Positions 16,915 to 24,567 of a stretch of DNA of 64,000 nucleotides are shown here, piece after piece (position 1 is the first letter of the stretch; the number at the start of each line of letters is the position of its first letter). The notes beneath the pieces are model-generated. The model saw only the letters and a program-made list of their open reading frames with translations, did no database searches and was not told the DNA's origin. The stretch comes from JACCXG01 sp963717745 (GTDB lineage Bacteria; Acidobacteriota; Vicinamibacteria; Vicinamibacterales; 2-12-FULL-66-21): contig CAVQXJ010000008.1 of assembly GCA_963717745.1 (NCBI GenBank), forward strand, positions 372,001 to 436,000, written 5' to 3'. Made by a program: the position numbers and the translations under genes.

Positions 16915-17919
16915 ATGAAGCCAGAGGTGTCTGTCGTCATCCCGATGCGCAACGAGGCGGCCAGCGTGCCGGACCTCTACCGGGAGCTCACGGCGGCGAT
17001 GGAGGCCTTCGGCCGCCCCTACGAGATCGTCGCGATCGATGACGGCAGCAGGGACAAGACGTTCGACCTGCTGAAGGGCCTGCAGCGGATGGATTCGCGG
17101 TGGCGCATCATCCGGTTCCGCCGGAACTTCGGGCAGACCGCGGCGTTCGCCGCCGGCTTCGCGCATGCGCGCGGCGAGTTCATCGTGACCTCCGACGGCG
17201 ACCTCCAGAACGACCCCAACGACATTCCCGAGATGGTGCGGATCGCCGAGCGTCGAGACGAGGCGGGCGTGCGTCCCGACATCGTTGCCGGCTGGCGCAA
17301 GGACCGCAAAGACGCGTTCATCAACCGTCGCCTGCCGTCGATGATCGCCAACTGGGTGATCTCCCGCGCGACCGGGGTGCGGCTGCACGACTACGGCTGC
17401 TCGCTGAAGGTCTTCCGCGCCGACGTCGTGAAGCCGATGAAGCTCTACGGCGAGATGCATCGCTTCCTGCCGGCGATCGCCAGCGAGCAGGGGGTCGACA
17501 TCGTCGAGCACGAGGTCAACCATCGGGCGCGGCAGCACGGCAGGTCGAACTACGGCATCTCCCGGACGATTCGCGTCATTCTCGACTTGATGACGGTGAA
17601 GTTCCTGATCAGCTACCGCACGCGGCCACTGCAGATTTTTGGCTTGTGGGGCATGGTGCTGACCGGCCTCGGCGGTGCCGCGTGGCTGTGGCTGGCCTAC
17701 GTCAAATACATGCGGCACGAAGGCATCGCCGATCGACCGCTGCTGCTCGCGGGCACGGTGCTGCTGGTGACCGGCGTGCAGTTCTTCGTGCTCGGGCTGC
17801 TGGCGGAGATGCTGGCGCGGACGTATCACGAGTCGCAGGACAAGCCCGTCTACGTCATCCGCGAGATCGTGGAGGCGCAGGACGCCCCGCGCGATCTTGT
17901 CGGTTCGGTGCGAGGGTAG
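16915..17919 (+). CDS. Family 2 glycosyltransferase, polyprenyl-phosphate type (DPM1/GtrB-like)
   Basis: 334 residues. The GT-A domain begins EVSVVIPMRNEAASVPDLYR. The DXD-like motif is SDGDLQNDPNDIPEMV, the acceptor region is RATGVRLHDYGCSLKVFRAD, and HRARQHGRSNYGISRTIRVI is the basic loop typical of enzymes that move a sugar to a polyprenyl phosphate carrier. Two C-terminal transmembrane helices follow (about 240-262 and 275-298), as in GtrB/ArnC. Product: polyprenyl-phosphate-linked sugar for the GT39-like membrane enzymes nearby (inference). Confidence 0.9.
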   Translation: MKPEVSVVIPMRNEAASVPDLYRELTAAMEAFGRPYEIVAIDDGSRDKTFDLLKGLQRMDSRWRIIRFRRNFGQTAAFAAGFAHARGEFIVTSDGDLQNDPNDIPEMVRIAERRDEAGVRPDIVAGWRKDRKDAFINRRLPSMIANWVISRATGVRLHDYGCSLKVFRADVVKPMKLYGEMHRFLPAIASEQGVDIVEHEVNHRARQHGRSNYGISRTIRVILDLMTVKFLISYRTRPLQIFGLWGMVLTGLGGAAWLWLAYVKYMRHEGIADRPLLLAGTVLLVTGVQFFVLGLLAEMLARTYHESQDKPVYVIREIVEAQDAPRDLVGSVRG

Positions 17920-17923
17920 CGGT

Positions 17924-18804
17924 GTGACCATCCGCTTCGCCCGGTACGCTCCGATTCTGGCCGTGACGGTGATCGCCCTTGCGTGCGGCGATTCACCGAA
18001 CAACCCCGGACCGATCAATCCACCGCCGCCTCCGCCGCCGGTCAACAACACCGCCCCCGTGATCACCTCGATCACCGTTCAGGGCACCCGTCGCAACGAG
18101 CCCGCCAACTTCGCCGATGTGTCGGAGGCCGTGGCGGTCACCGCCGTCGTCACCGACGTGGAAACCAACGTCGACCTGCTGCAATACAACTGGACCGCGA
18201 CGCTGGGCTCGTTCAGCCGGCACTGGGGCGCGCGTGTCGTGGGTCGCGCCAGCCTGCGGCGCCACAGCCGGTGAGCGTCACGATTACGCTGGAAGTGGTC
18301 GAGCGGTTCGGCACCAACCAGGAGAACCGGGTCAACCGGACCGCCACCGTGGCGCTGCACGACAGCATCAAGGAAGTCGGCGACATGTCGGTGCGGTTCC
18401 TGACGGAGTTTTCGAAGCCGCAGACCAACAAGAACGTCAACGACATCATGCGGGACTTCAAGGCGTCGGTCTGCCCGGTGCCAGGCGAGGTCACCGGTGA
18501 AGCCGACCAGGTCAGAAGCCACTTCGACAATTTCGAGATGCACAACTACGACATCCAGCCGGCACGGGTCACGGTTGACTTCGGCGGAACCTGCATCGAC
18601 GGCTACGGGCCGCTGCGCGGCGATGCCTGCGCCGCGGTACCGGTCATGTGGGACTCCACCGACCTTCAACAGAGAGTGCGGCGGACTACGAGGGGAACCG
18701 ACTATCTGACGGCCATGTTCGTGGCGGCCGAGAACCGATGGTGGCTCTGCTCGAGCCGATTCCCGCCGAGTCCGACTCTCGGCCATCGCTTCTACCTCCG
18801 CTAG
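17924..18804 (+). CDS. Lipoprotein with Ig/PKD-like domain (two frame breaks as assembled)
   Basis: GTG start 4 nt after the GT2 stop. A lipoprotein signal (YAPILAVTVIALACGDSP, lipobox Cys) is followed by a Pro-rich linker and APVITSITVQGTRRNEPANF...VAVTAVVTDVETNVDLLQYN, a PKD/Ig-like beta domain. The frame breaks twice near 18215-18275 and resumes PVSVTITLEVVERFGTNQEN, then a helical region (SVRFLTEFSKPQTNKNVNDI, RDFKASVCPVPGEVTGEADQ) and YDIQPARVTVDFGGTCIDGY, resembling a small alpha+beta SnoaL/NTF2-like fold. No active site is recognised. The C-terminal ~35 residues may also be out of frame. Confidence 0.6.
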
Positions 18805-18959
18805 TGCGCTTCTGTCTGGCCGTCGGAGTGCTTTTGCTGTGCTGCAGCTGCGCGCGAACCGAATCGCCGCCTGAGCCGGCGGGTCAGCCGCCCGCGTCGT
18901 CCGCGGCGGCCGCCGCGCCCGCGCCGCGCGAAGCGCCGACCACGGCAGGTCAGCCGTGA
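18804..18959 (+). CDS. Small lipoprotein, Ala/Pro-rich
   Basis: 51 residues from a GTG overlapping the preceding TAG stop. It is essentially a lipoprotein signal, VRFCLAVGVLLLCCSCARTE, with a mature Ala/Pro/Ser-rich chain of about 35 residues. It overlaps the next gene by 4 nt (GTGA), so it lies in a coupled operon. The function is unknown. It could alternatively be a mis-called signal peptide of the glycosidase-like protein that follows, split by a frame error. Confidence 0.5.
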   Translation: MRFCLAVGVLLLCCSCARTESPPEPAGQPPASSAAAAAPAPREAPTTAGQP

Positions 18960-20020
18960 CACCCCCGCGGCTCGAGATTCGCGGACTCTCGTTCGTCAAG
19001 GGAGCGTCCCCGTTCGAGTGGCGCGGCATCAGCGCCTTCCGTCTTGTCGAACAAGTGGCCCGTGGCCGCGAGGCCGACGCCATCGCGTTTCTCGACTGGG
19101 CACGCGCGCAGAAGCTGACCGTTGTCCGGGTGCTGGTGATGGCGAAGCACCTGTTCGAGCTGAGTCCCGACGACGGAGTGAAGGCGCTTCCGCGACTGCT
19201 GGCGCTCGCCGCGGAACGCGAATTGGTCGCCGAAGTGGTGGCGCTCGCGGACACCGCCGACATCCCGCTCGATCTCGAGCAGCACGTCAAAGCCGTCGCC
19301 GCGATCGTGGCGGCGCATCCGAACGCCGTGCTCGAGATTGCCAACGAGCCGGTCCATCCGACGCAGGATCGCCGCCTCCACGATCCCGTCTTCGTCGCGT
19401 CGCTGGCCAAGCTGGTGCCGCCGGGCGTACTGGCCGCGCTCGGCGCGGGGGATGGCGCCGACGCGTTCGCGGCCGGCGGCCATTACGCGACCTGGCATTC
19501 ACCGCGATCCAGCGATCAGGACGGATGGGGCCATGTGCTGGAGACCAGCAAGGGCGCGGCGCTCGTGTCGACTCTAGGGAAACCGCTGATCGGCGATGAG
19601 CCGATGGGGGCGGCGGAGACCGCGACTCCCGGGAGGCGGGACAACGAGCCGGGCCGCTTTGCCGCGACCGCGATCCTGAGCCGCCTCGCGAATCTCGGAT
19701 CGACCTTTCACTACGAGGACGGCCTCCAGGCACGACTCCCGTCCGGCCGTCAGCTCGAGTGCTTCAAGGCGTGGGGCGCGGCCCTCGACGCGCTCAGCGG
19801 CCTGCCGGAAGGCGGTCGCTTCATTGACGTGGGTGAGTCCGCCCGACTTGCCGCGATCCATGGCGCGCGAGCGGTGTTTGGCCGGCAGTACGATCAGCAG
19901 GCGTGGATCGCCGCGATTGATCCCGGCGACCTGAAGGTCCAATGGCAGGCGCCCTGGCACGAGATCGGCCGCCAGGCGCTGCCCGGCGTCGTCCTGCTCC
20001 GCGCCTCGCGTTTGCCCTGA
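18956..20020 (+). CDS. TIM-barrel glycoside hydrolase-like protein
   Basis: 354 residues. The pattern resembles clan A glycosidases (GH5/GH39-like): an N-terminal strand with FEWRGISAFRLVEQVARGRE, LDWARAQKLTVVRVLVMAKH, and NAVLEIANEPVHPTQDRRLH at strand 4, where the NEP glutamate is the family acid/base. A later IGDEPMGAAETATPGRRDNE may carry the nucleophile. No export signal is seen on this frame, but the upstream 51-residue lipoprotein signal ends only 4 nt away, so a fused exported enzyme is possible after one base correction. Substrate unknown. Confidence 0.65.
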   Translation: MTPPRLEIRGLSFVKGASPFEWRGISAFRLVEQVARGREADAIAFLDWARAQKLTVVRVLVMAKHLFELSPDDGVKALPRLLALAAERELVAEVVALADTADIPLDLEQHVKAVAAIVAAHPNAVLEIANEPVHPTQDRRLHDPVFVASLAKLVPPGVLAALGAGDGADAFAAGGHYATWHSPRSSDQDGWGHVLETSKGAALVSTLGKPLIGDEPMGAAETATPGRRDNEPGRFAATAILSRLANLGSTFHYEDGLQARLPSGRQLECFKAWGAALDALSGLPEGGRFIDVGESARLAAIHGARAVFGRQYDQQAWIAAIDPGDLKVQWQAPWHEIGRQALPGVVLLRASRLP

Positions 20021-20061
20021 GGGGGCACGGGATCTGATGACCCGCCGACGTCGATCTGCGC

Positions 20062-22275
20062 TCAGTCGCGTCTGCGGAATACCGACATTTCCGGATTGGC
20101 TTTGTCGAGGTTGGTGAATGGATCCTGCACGCGATCGGTGAAACGGCGATCGAGCGCGAGCGGGGTCCACCGGAAGCTGCTCTTGTAACGCAGTATTTCC
20201 TGATAGGGCCCCGTTCCCGAGTCCAACCAGATCATCCAGGCCTGCGCCTCTGGATCATTGGCATAGCGATCCGAGTACTCCCGGTTCAGCACGATGTATT
20301 CCGGCCGCGCCCCCATCGTCCCGGCGATCGACGGAAAAATCAGCTCGCGTCGGAAGCGATCCAGCCGGGGAAGATAGACGTACTGGTTCGGCGCGCCGAC
20401 CGTTTCGTGACGCTTCACGTGCGAGGCGAGCCAGTCCTCGACGAAGACCCGGCTGTCGCGGACCATCAGCAGGTCGACGGCGCCGGCGCGGCCGGCCAGC
20501 CAGAACAGGAGCAGCGCCGCCGTCGCCCGCGCGGGCCGGGGGAAGCGGTTGGTGTCGAGCAGCCGGCGCACGCCGACCGCGGCAAACAACGCGAGGATCG
20601 TACTGACCGGCATGAGGAACCGATCGTAGACATAGCCGACCACGGCGATGAAGCTGACGTAGTACGAGACGGCGGTGAGGAGTAGCAGTATGACCGCCGG
20701 CCGTGCGCGGCGATAGACAGGCGCGCCGGCGCCGGCCAGGATCAACAGCAGTCCCGCCACACCGATCCCGCTGAGGAGTTGTCCGGCGGTCGCCATCAAC
20801 AGCGTTGCGCTCCCCTGCGGCGTCGCCGGGAACATGCGGTACCCCGTGCTGGCGGGGCCACTGATCATCGTGAGGTGGTCCCTGAAGCCCTGATAGTTGA
20901 ACAGGACGTTGAAGATCAGCGCCAACGTGATCAGGGACGAGACGGCCCCGGCGCCGAGAACCATCCAACCCTGGGGCGATCGTCCGAATCGCCACAGCAG
21001 CGCCACAGCGGGCAGCACGTAGAGTCCGTAGGCCTGATCCTTGGTACCGACCGTCGCGGCTGCGGTCACGCCCAACGCAATGGCATCGCGCAGGCGGCCG
21101 TGCTCGTACAGCGCCACCAGGAAGACCAGGGACCAGGTGAACCAGCAGATGTAAGGCGTCTCGACGTTGGCCAGCTTGGCGTAGAACGTGAACGGCAGGA
21201 ATGCCGCCGTGCAGAACACCGCCGGCCAGACGTACTTCTCGCCCAGCGTTCGCTTCGCCAGGAGCGCCGTCGCCACCAGCGCGGCCATCGCCATCACCAG
21301 CGAGATCAGCCGGGCTTCGGCGACCATGATCGCATCGGACCCCGGCGCATACACGGAAAGCCAGCCGAGCGAATGCGCGGCCGCCAGCGGAAGATAGGCG
21401 AGCCCGATCACATAGACATGGCCCGGCGGGTAGCGGTCGTACCATCCCTGGGCGAAGTACTGGTGCATCGCCTGGAGGATGTAACCAGGCGTCATCTCGT
21501 CGGGGGCCCATCCGGCCGTGCCCCCCCACCAGATCCCGACCACGAACAGTACGGCGCACCCAGCGAAGGTGCTCGTGAGAGCCGGCGTCCAGCGCAGCTC
21601 GCGGCGCGCGAGCCGCCATACCGGGGCGACGGCAACGGCACACAGCACCAGGAACCAGAGCGCGCAGACGGCCGCGGTGACGGCAGGGGCGAGCCGGTGC
21701 GCCGTCCATTGTGCCGACGACCGGCTGTGGGGCGACAGCACGGTCCTGGGAACCGCAGTCAACCGGTACGGGTTCCCGTCATCCCATTCGAAAGCGAAGC
21801 GGGTGCTCCTGGTCGCCGGGCCGTAGGCGATCTCGATCAGCTGCTGTCCGCGCCGCATCCGAATCCGCGCCGGCGGCACGTCCCGCCCGCCCTGGCTGTC
21901 GAAGACGACGTGTCCGTTGAGCCACAGCCGCGCCGGCACGTCGGCCGCGACTCGCACTTCATATTCACGGGCGTCATCCACCCATAGATAGCCGTTCCAG
22001 CGGAGCAGGGCAGGCGTGCCGCCCCCCAGCATGGCCATGCGTTCCGTGTTCTGGCGGGTGAGGACGTCGTCGATGCCGGTGTGAAGCGTTCTGCCGCCGG
22101 CATCAGCGGAGATGCTCACGGTCAACAGGAGACCGGGCGGTCCGCCGATCCGGTGGAGGAGCGCCACCGCGAGCGTGGCCAGCGCCGCCAGCGCCGCCAC
22201 CGACAGCAACGGACGACGCCGGACCGCGCGGATCGCGCTCGACACGCGGGCGCCGACGGCAGGCGTCCGGGCCAC
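20062..22275 (-). CDS. Large GT39/PMT-like membrane protein with N-terminal PA14-like segment
   Basis: 737 residues. An N-terminal helix anchors a periplasmic beta region (about 45-180) with ALLRWNGYLWVDDAREYEVR and PARLWLNGHVVFDSQGGRDV, reminiscent of PA14/GLEYA carbohydrate-binding folds. About ten membrane helices follow, with GWAPDEMTPGYILQAMHQYF holding the GT-C acidic motif, and a soluble C-terminal domain. The GTG start at 22275 overlaps the stop of the SGNH hydrolase gene by one base. It likely transfers a sugar from a polyprenyl-phosphate donor outside the membrane (family inference). Confidence 0.75.
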   Translation of the reverse strand: MARTPAVGARVSSAIRAVRRRPLLSVAALAALATLAVALLHRIGGPPGLLLTVSISADAGGRTLHTGIDDVLTRQNTERMAMLGGGTPALLRWNGYLWVDDAREYEVRVAADVPARLWLNGHVVFDSQGGRDVPPARIRMRRGQQLIEIAYGPATRSTRFAFEWDDGNPYRLTAVPRTVLSPHSRSSAQWTAHRLAPAVTAAVCALWFLVLCAVAVAPVWRLARRELRWTPALTSTFAGCAVLFVVGIWWGGTAGWAPDEMTPGYILQAMHQYFAQGWYDRYPPGHVYVIGLAYLPLAAAHSLGWLSVYAPGSDAIMVAEARLISLVMAMAALVATALLAKRTLGEKYVWPAVFCTAAFLPFTFYAKLANVETPYICWFTWSLVFLVALYEHGRLRDAIALGVTAAATVGTKDQAYGLYVLPAVALLWRFGRSPQGWMVLGAGAVSSLITLALIFNVLFNYQGFRDHLTMISGPASTGYRMFPATPQGSATLLMATAGQLLSGIGVAGLLLILAGAGAPVYRRARPAVILLLLTAVSYYVSFIAVVGYVYDRFLMPVSTILALFAAVGVRRLLDTNRFPRPARATAALLLFWLAGRAGAVDLLMVRDSRVFVEDWLASHVKRHETVGAPNQYVYLPRLDRFRRELIFPSIAGTMGARPEYIVLNREYSDRYANDPEAQAWMIWLDSGTGPYQEILRYKSSFRWTPLALDRRFTDRVQDPFTNLDKANPEMSVFRRRD

Positions 22276-23294
22276 TAGCGGTAGAACAACCCTGTCGCAG
22301 AGAGCTGTCTGGCCGGAATCACTATGACGATGCGATTCCAGAATGCCGAGGCGAGCGCCCGGTTGCCGTCCGCGGTCAGGTGCAGACCGTCGATGCTGAT
22401 ATAGGTGGCGCTATTGGCGACGAACTCGTCATACGGGTCGACCAGGTGGGCGCCATTCGCCGGCACCAGCGAGCGGATCAACTGGTTCGTGGCCGCCGGC
22501 AAACCGGGAGGAACACTCTTACAGGGGGGACCGCCGGGTTGGCAGTTGGCGGGGGCCACCGGCAGCAGGGTGCTGACGAAGATGTATTGGACGCCGCGAT
22601 CGCGAGCCCGCTTGATACTTTCGCGAACTCCCTCTGCGATCTCCTGCGGCGGCGCGGACGCCAGCATGTCGTTGGCCCCTTCGAGAAAGAGCAGGACCTG
22701 GGGCCGGACGGCATCCAGCGTCTGTTTGAGGCGATCCTCGTTCTCGGTGACCCGCTCGCCGCTCAGGCCGGCATTGACCACCACGATCGGCTGGCCGGGA
22801 ATGCGACTCGTGAAGAGCTGCTGCAGGATGGTGGGGTAGGCGGTGGCCCTATCCACGATGGGAATGAAGTTGAACCGTTGGCCGTTCTGACCCTCCGTCT
22901 GGCTGTCGCCGAAGGCCAGGTAATTCGTCAGCGCCAGTTGACGGTGCCGGATCGTGACCCCGAAGGTGCAGGTCGCCTGCCGCGCGATGGCGTCCACCGC
23001 CGTGCAGGTCACGATGGTCTCTCCGATCGGAAACATCGACCCGGAGGCGGGTGCGCACGTCACGTTCACCGGCGTCGATCCGTTGCTCACGGTGGGGGTG
23101 GGGTAGGTGACAGGCTGCGATGCGCCGATTGCGCCCTCGACGCTCAGGGGAGCGGCGCAGGTGAGCTGGGGCGGCGTGGGATTGGTCGGAGGCGGGCCCG
23201 TGGGAGGAGTTCCGTCTCCGCAGCCGGCCGCGAGCGCCGCAACCAGGACAACGACCTGTGCCAGGTGTGACGGCGCGGATCTCTTTGGCGACAC
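22275..23294 (-). CDS. SGNH/GDSL hydrolase lipoprotein with HYR-like domain
   Basis: 339 residues from GTG 23294. The lipoprotein signal is LAQVVVLVAALAAGCGDGTP. A HYR/Ig-like domain (PVTYPTPTVSNGSTPVNVTC...TIVTCTAVDAIARQATCTFG) is followed by an SGNH esterase: block I LAFGDSQTEGQ with the nucleophilic Ser, block II NAGLSGERV, block III FLEGANDML, block V SIDGLHLTADGNRAL with Asp and His. It probably removes acetyl or acyl groups from extracellular glycan. It is in an operon with the membrane glycosyltransferase. Confidence 0.88.
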   Translation of the reverse strand: MSPKRSAPSHLAQVVVLVAALAAGCGDGTPPTGPPPTNPTPPQLTCAAPLSVEGAIGASQPVTYPTPTVSNGSTPVNVTCAPASGSMFPIGETIVTCTAVDAIARQATCTFGVTIRHRQLALTNYLAFGDSQTEGQNGQRFNFIPIVDRATAYPTILQQLFTSRIPGQPIVVVNAGLSGERVTENEDRLKQTLDAVRPQVLLFLEGANDMLASAPPQEIAEGVRESIKRARDRGVQYIFVSTLLPVAPANCQPGGPPCKSVPPGLPAATNQLIRSLVPANGAHLVDPYDEFVANSATYISIDGLHLTADGNRALASAFWNRIVIVIPARQLSATGLFYR

Positions 23295-23348
23295 GGGTGG
23301 ATTTCTAGACAACCGACACCGACCCGCACGGGTCACCGTTGCCTGCGT

Positions 23349-23519
23349 TCACCGGTCGATCTGTCGCTGGTCGCGCGTCTGGATCCGTTCGATCTCCGGC
23401 GCCTCTCGAACAGCCTCGCCGAGGCTCAAGGCACAGCCCATCGCGATCCCGACGATGACGCTGCAAACGAACGCCGCCGCGCCGCCGAGCCGATCGAGGA
23501 GCCGGGGCCACGCGCGCAT
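23349..23519 (-). CDS. Small single-pass membrane protein
   Basis: 56 residues (MRAWPRLLDRLGGAAAFVCS...) with one hydrophobic helix GGAAAFVCSVIVGIAMGCAL and a polar acidic tail. It lies between the SGNH hydrolase and the methyltransferase on the same strand. An in-frame ATG at 23549 would add ten residues. No family is recognised and coding potential is moderate. Confidence 0.4.
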   Translation of the reverse strand: MRAWPRLLDRLGGAAAFVCSVIVGIAMGCALSLGEAVREAPEIERIQTRDQRQIDR

Positions 23520-23600
23520 GGAATCTATTTGTACGAAAAACCAGCGCATCCCGTCAATTCTCGACGTCCGCGCCGCGTGGTGACGCGATGGAGTAAGCGA

Positions 23601-24530
23601 TCATCCCCGTTTCCGCGCGAGGACGAAGGTCTGGCCGAACCAGTAGGGTACTTGCGCGCTCGACAGGCCGATCGCACGGGACAGGCCACGCGCGGCAGAC
23701 GACAAGCCCTGACTGAGGATCGCGGCCCGGAACAGAATGTAGTCCAGCTCGAGACGCTGCACGTGCGGGCGGACGGTCGTCACGGCAAAGCCCGTGGATT
23801 CCAGGATCCGGGTGATGGTGCGGCGATCGAAGTAGTACAGGTGGACGGACGTGAGGAACAGCCATCGCCGCCCCATCGTCCGGGCAATCCAGCTGCCGAT
23901 GTCCGGATAGTTGACCACCAGCAGGCCGCCTGGCCGCAGCAACTGGGCGCAGTGCTCGAGCATCTGCCTGGGATCCAGGGTGTGTTCGATCACGTCCCAC
24001 AGCGTGACGACATCGAAGCTGCCCGGCTGGTAGGGCTGATCGAAGACGCTGCCCTGACGGATGCTGATCCCGTAGTGTGCGGCACCCCACTGCGCGAGCC
24101 AGCGGTTGGGTTCGCACCCTTCGGCTTCCCATCCGCGCTTCGCTGCCGCGCCGACGAACGCGCCGGCCGCGGTCCCGATGTCCAGGAGCCGGCCCTTGCG
24201 GCCGAGTGCCGTCTCGATCTGACTCAGCGCGACGTCGAACGTCCGCTCGCGGGCCTGCAATTGAGAGACGTAGGCGTGGTCGTCCCCTTCGGTGTAGCTC
24301 CCGAAGATGAGATCGCCGCGCAGTCTGGGCGTGACGTACTGGAAGGTGCACTGCCGACAGCGGACCAGCTGATCGATCAGCAGCTCGTCGCCGGAGGCCC
24401 GGAATGTGCGGACCAGGTCGGCATCCGCCTGCCGGTGATACTGCGCTTCGTAGATGACCTCGTAGTCGTCCGCGCCGCAGACGGCGCACCGGACGTGCTC
24501 CAGCTGCTCGGCCTGGATAGGTGAATGCAT
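23601..24530 (-). CDS. SAM-dependent methyltransferase with N-terminal zinc ribbon
   Basis: 309 residues. An N-terminal knuckle VRCAVCGADDYEVIYEA and a second RCRQC pair form the zinc-binding domain typical of sugar C-methyltransferases/hypothetical class I enzymes. The methyltransferase fold follows: GRLLDIGTAAGAFVGAAAKR (motif I), GSFDVVTLWDVIEHTLDP (motif IV) and LLRPGGLLVVNYPDIGSWIA. The C-terminal region (RRTITRILESTGFAVTTVRP) is also family-like. Context suggests modification of a nucleotide-bound or lipid-linked sugar. The gene starts 37 bp from the divergent CofD-like gene. Confidence 0.85.
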   Translation of the reverse strand: MHSPIQAEQLEHVRCAVCGADDYEVIYEAQYHRQADADLVRTFRASGDELLIDQLVRCRQCTFQYVTPRLRGDLIFGSYTEGDDHAYVSQLQARERTFDVALSQIETALGRKGRLLDIGTAAGAFVGAAAKRGWEAEGCEPNRWLAQWGAAHYGISIRQGSVFDQPYQPGSFDVVTLWDVIEHTLDPRQMLEHCAQLLRPGGLLVVNYPDIGSWIARTMGRRWLFLTSVHLYYFDRRTITRILESTGFAVTTVRPHVQRLELDYILFRAAILSQGLSSAARGLSRAIGLSSAQVPYWFGQTFVLARKRG

Positions 24531-24567
24531 CGCGACCCTCAATGATACCGCGGTGCCATAATGTCTC

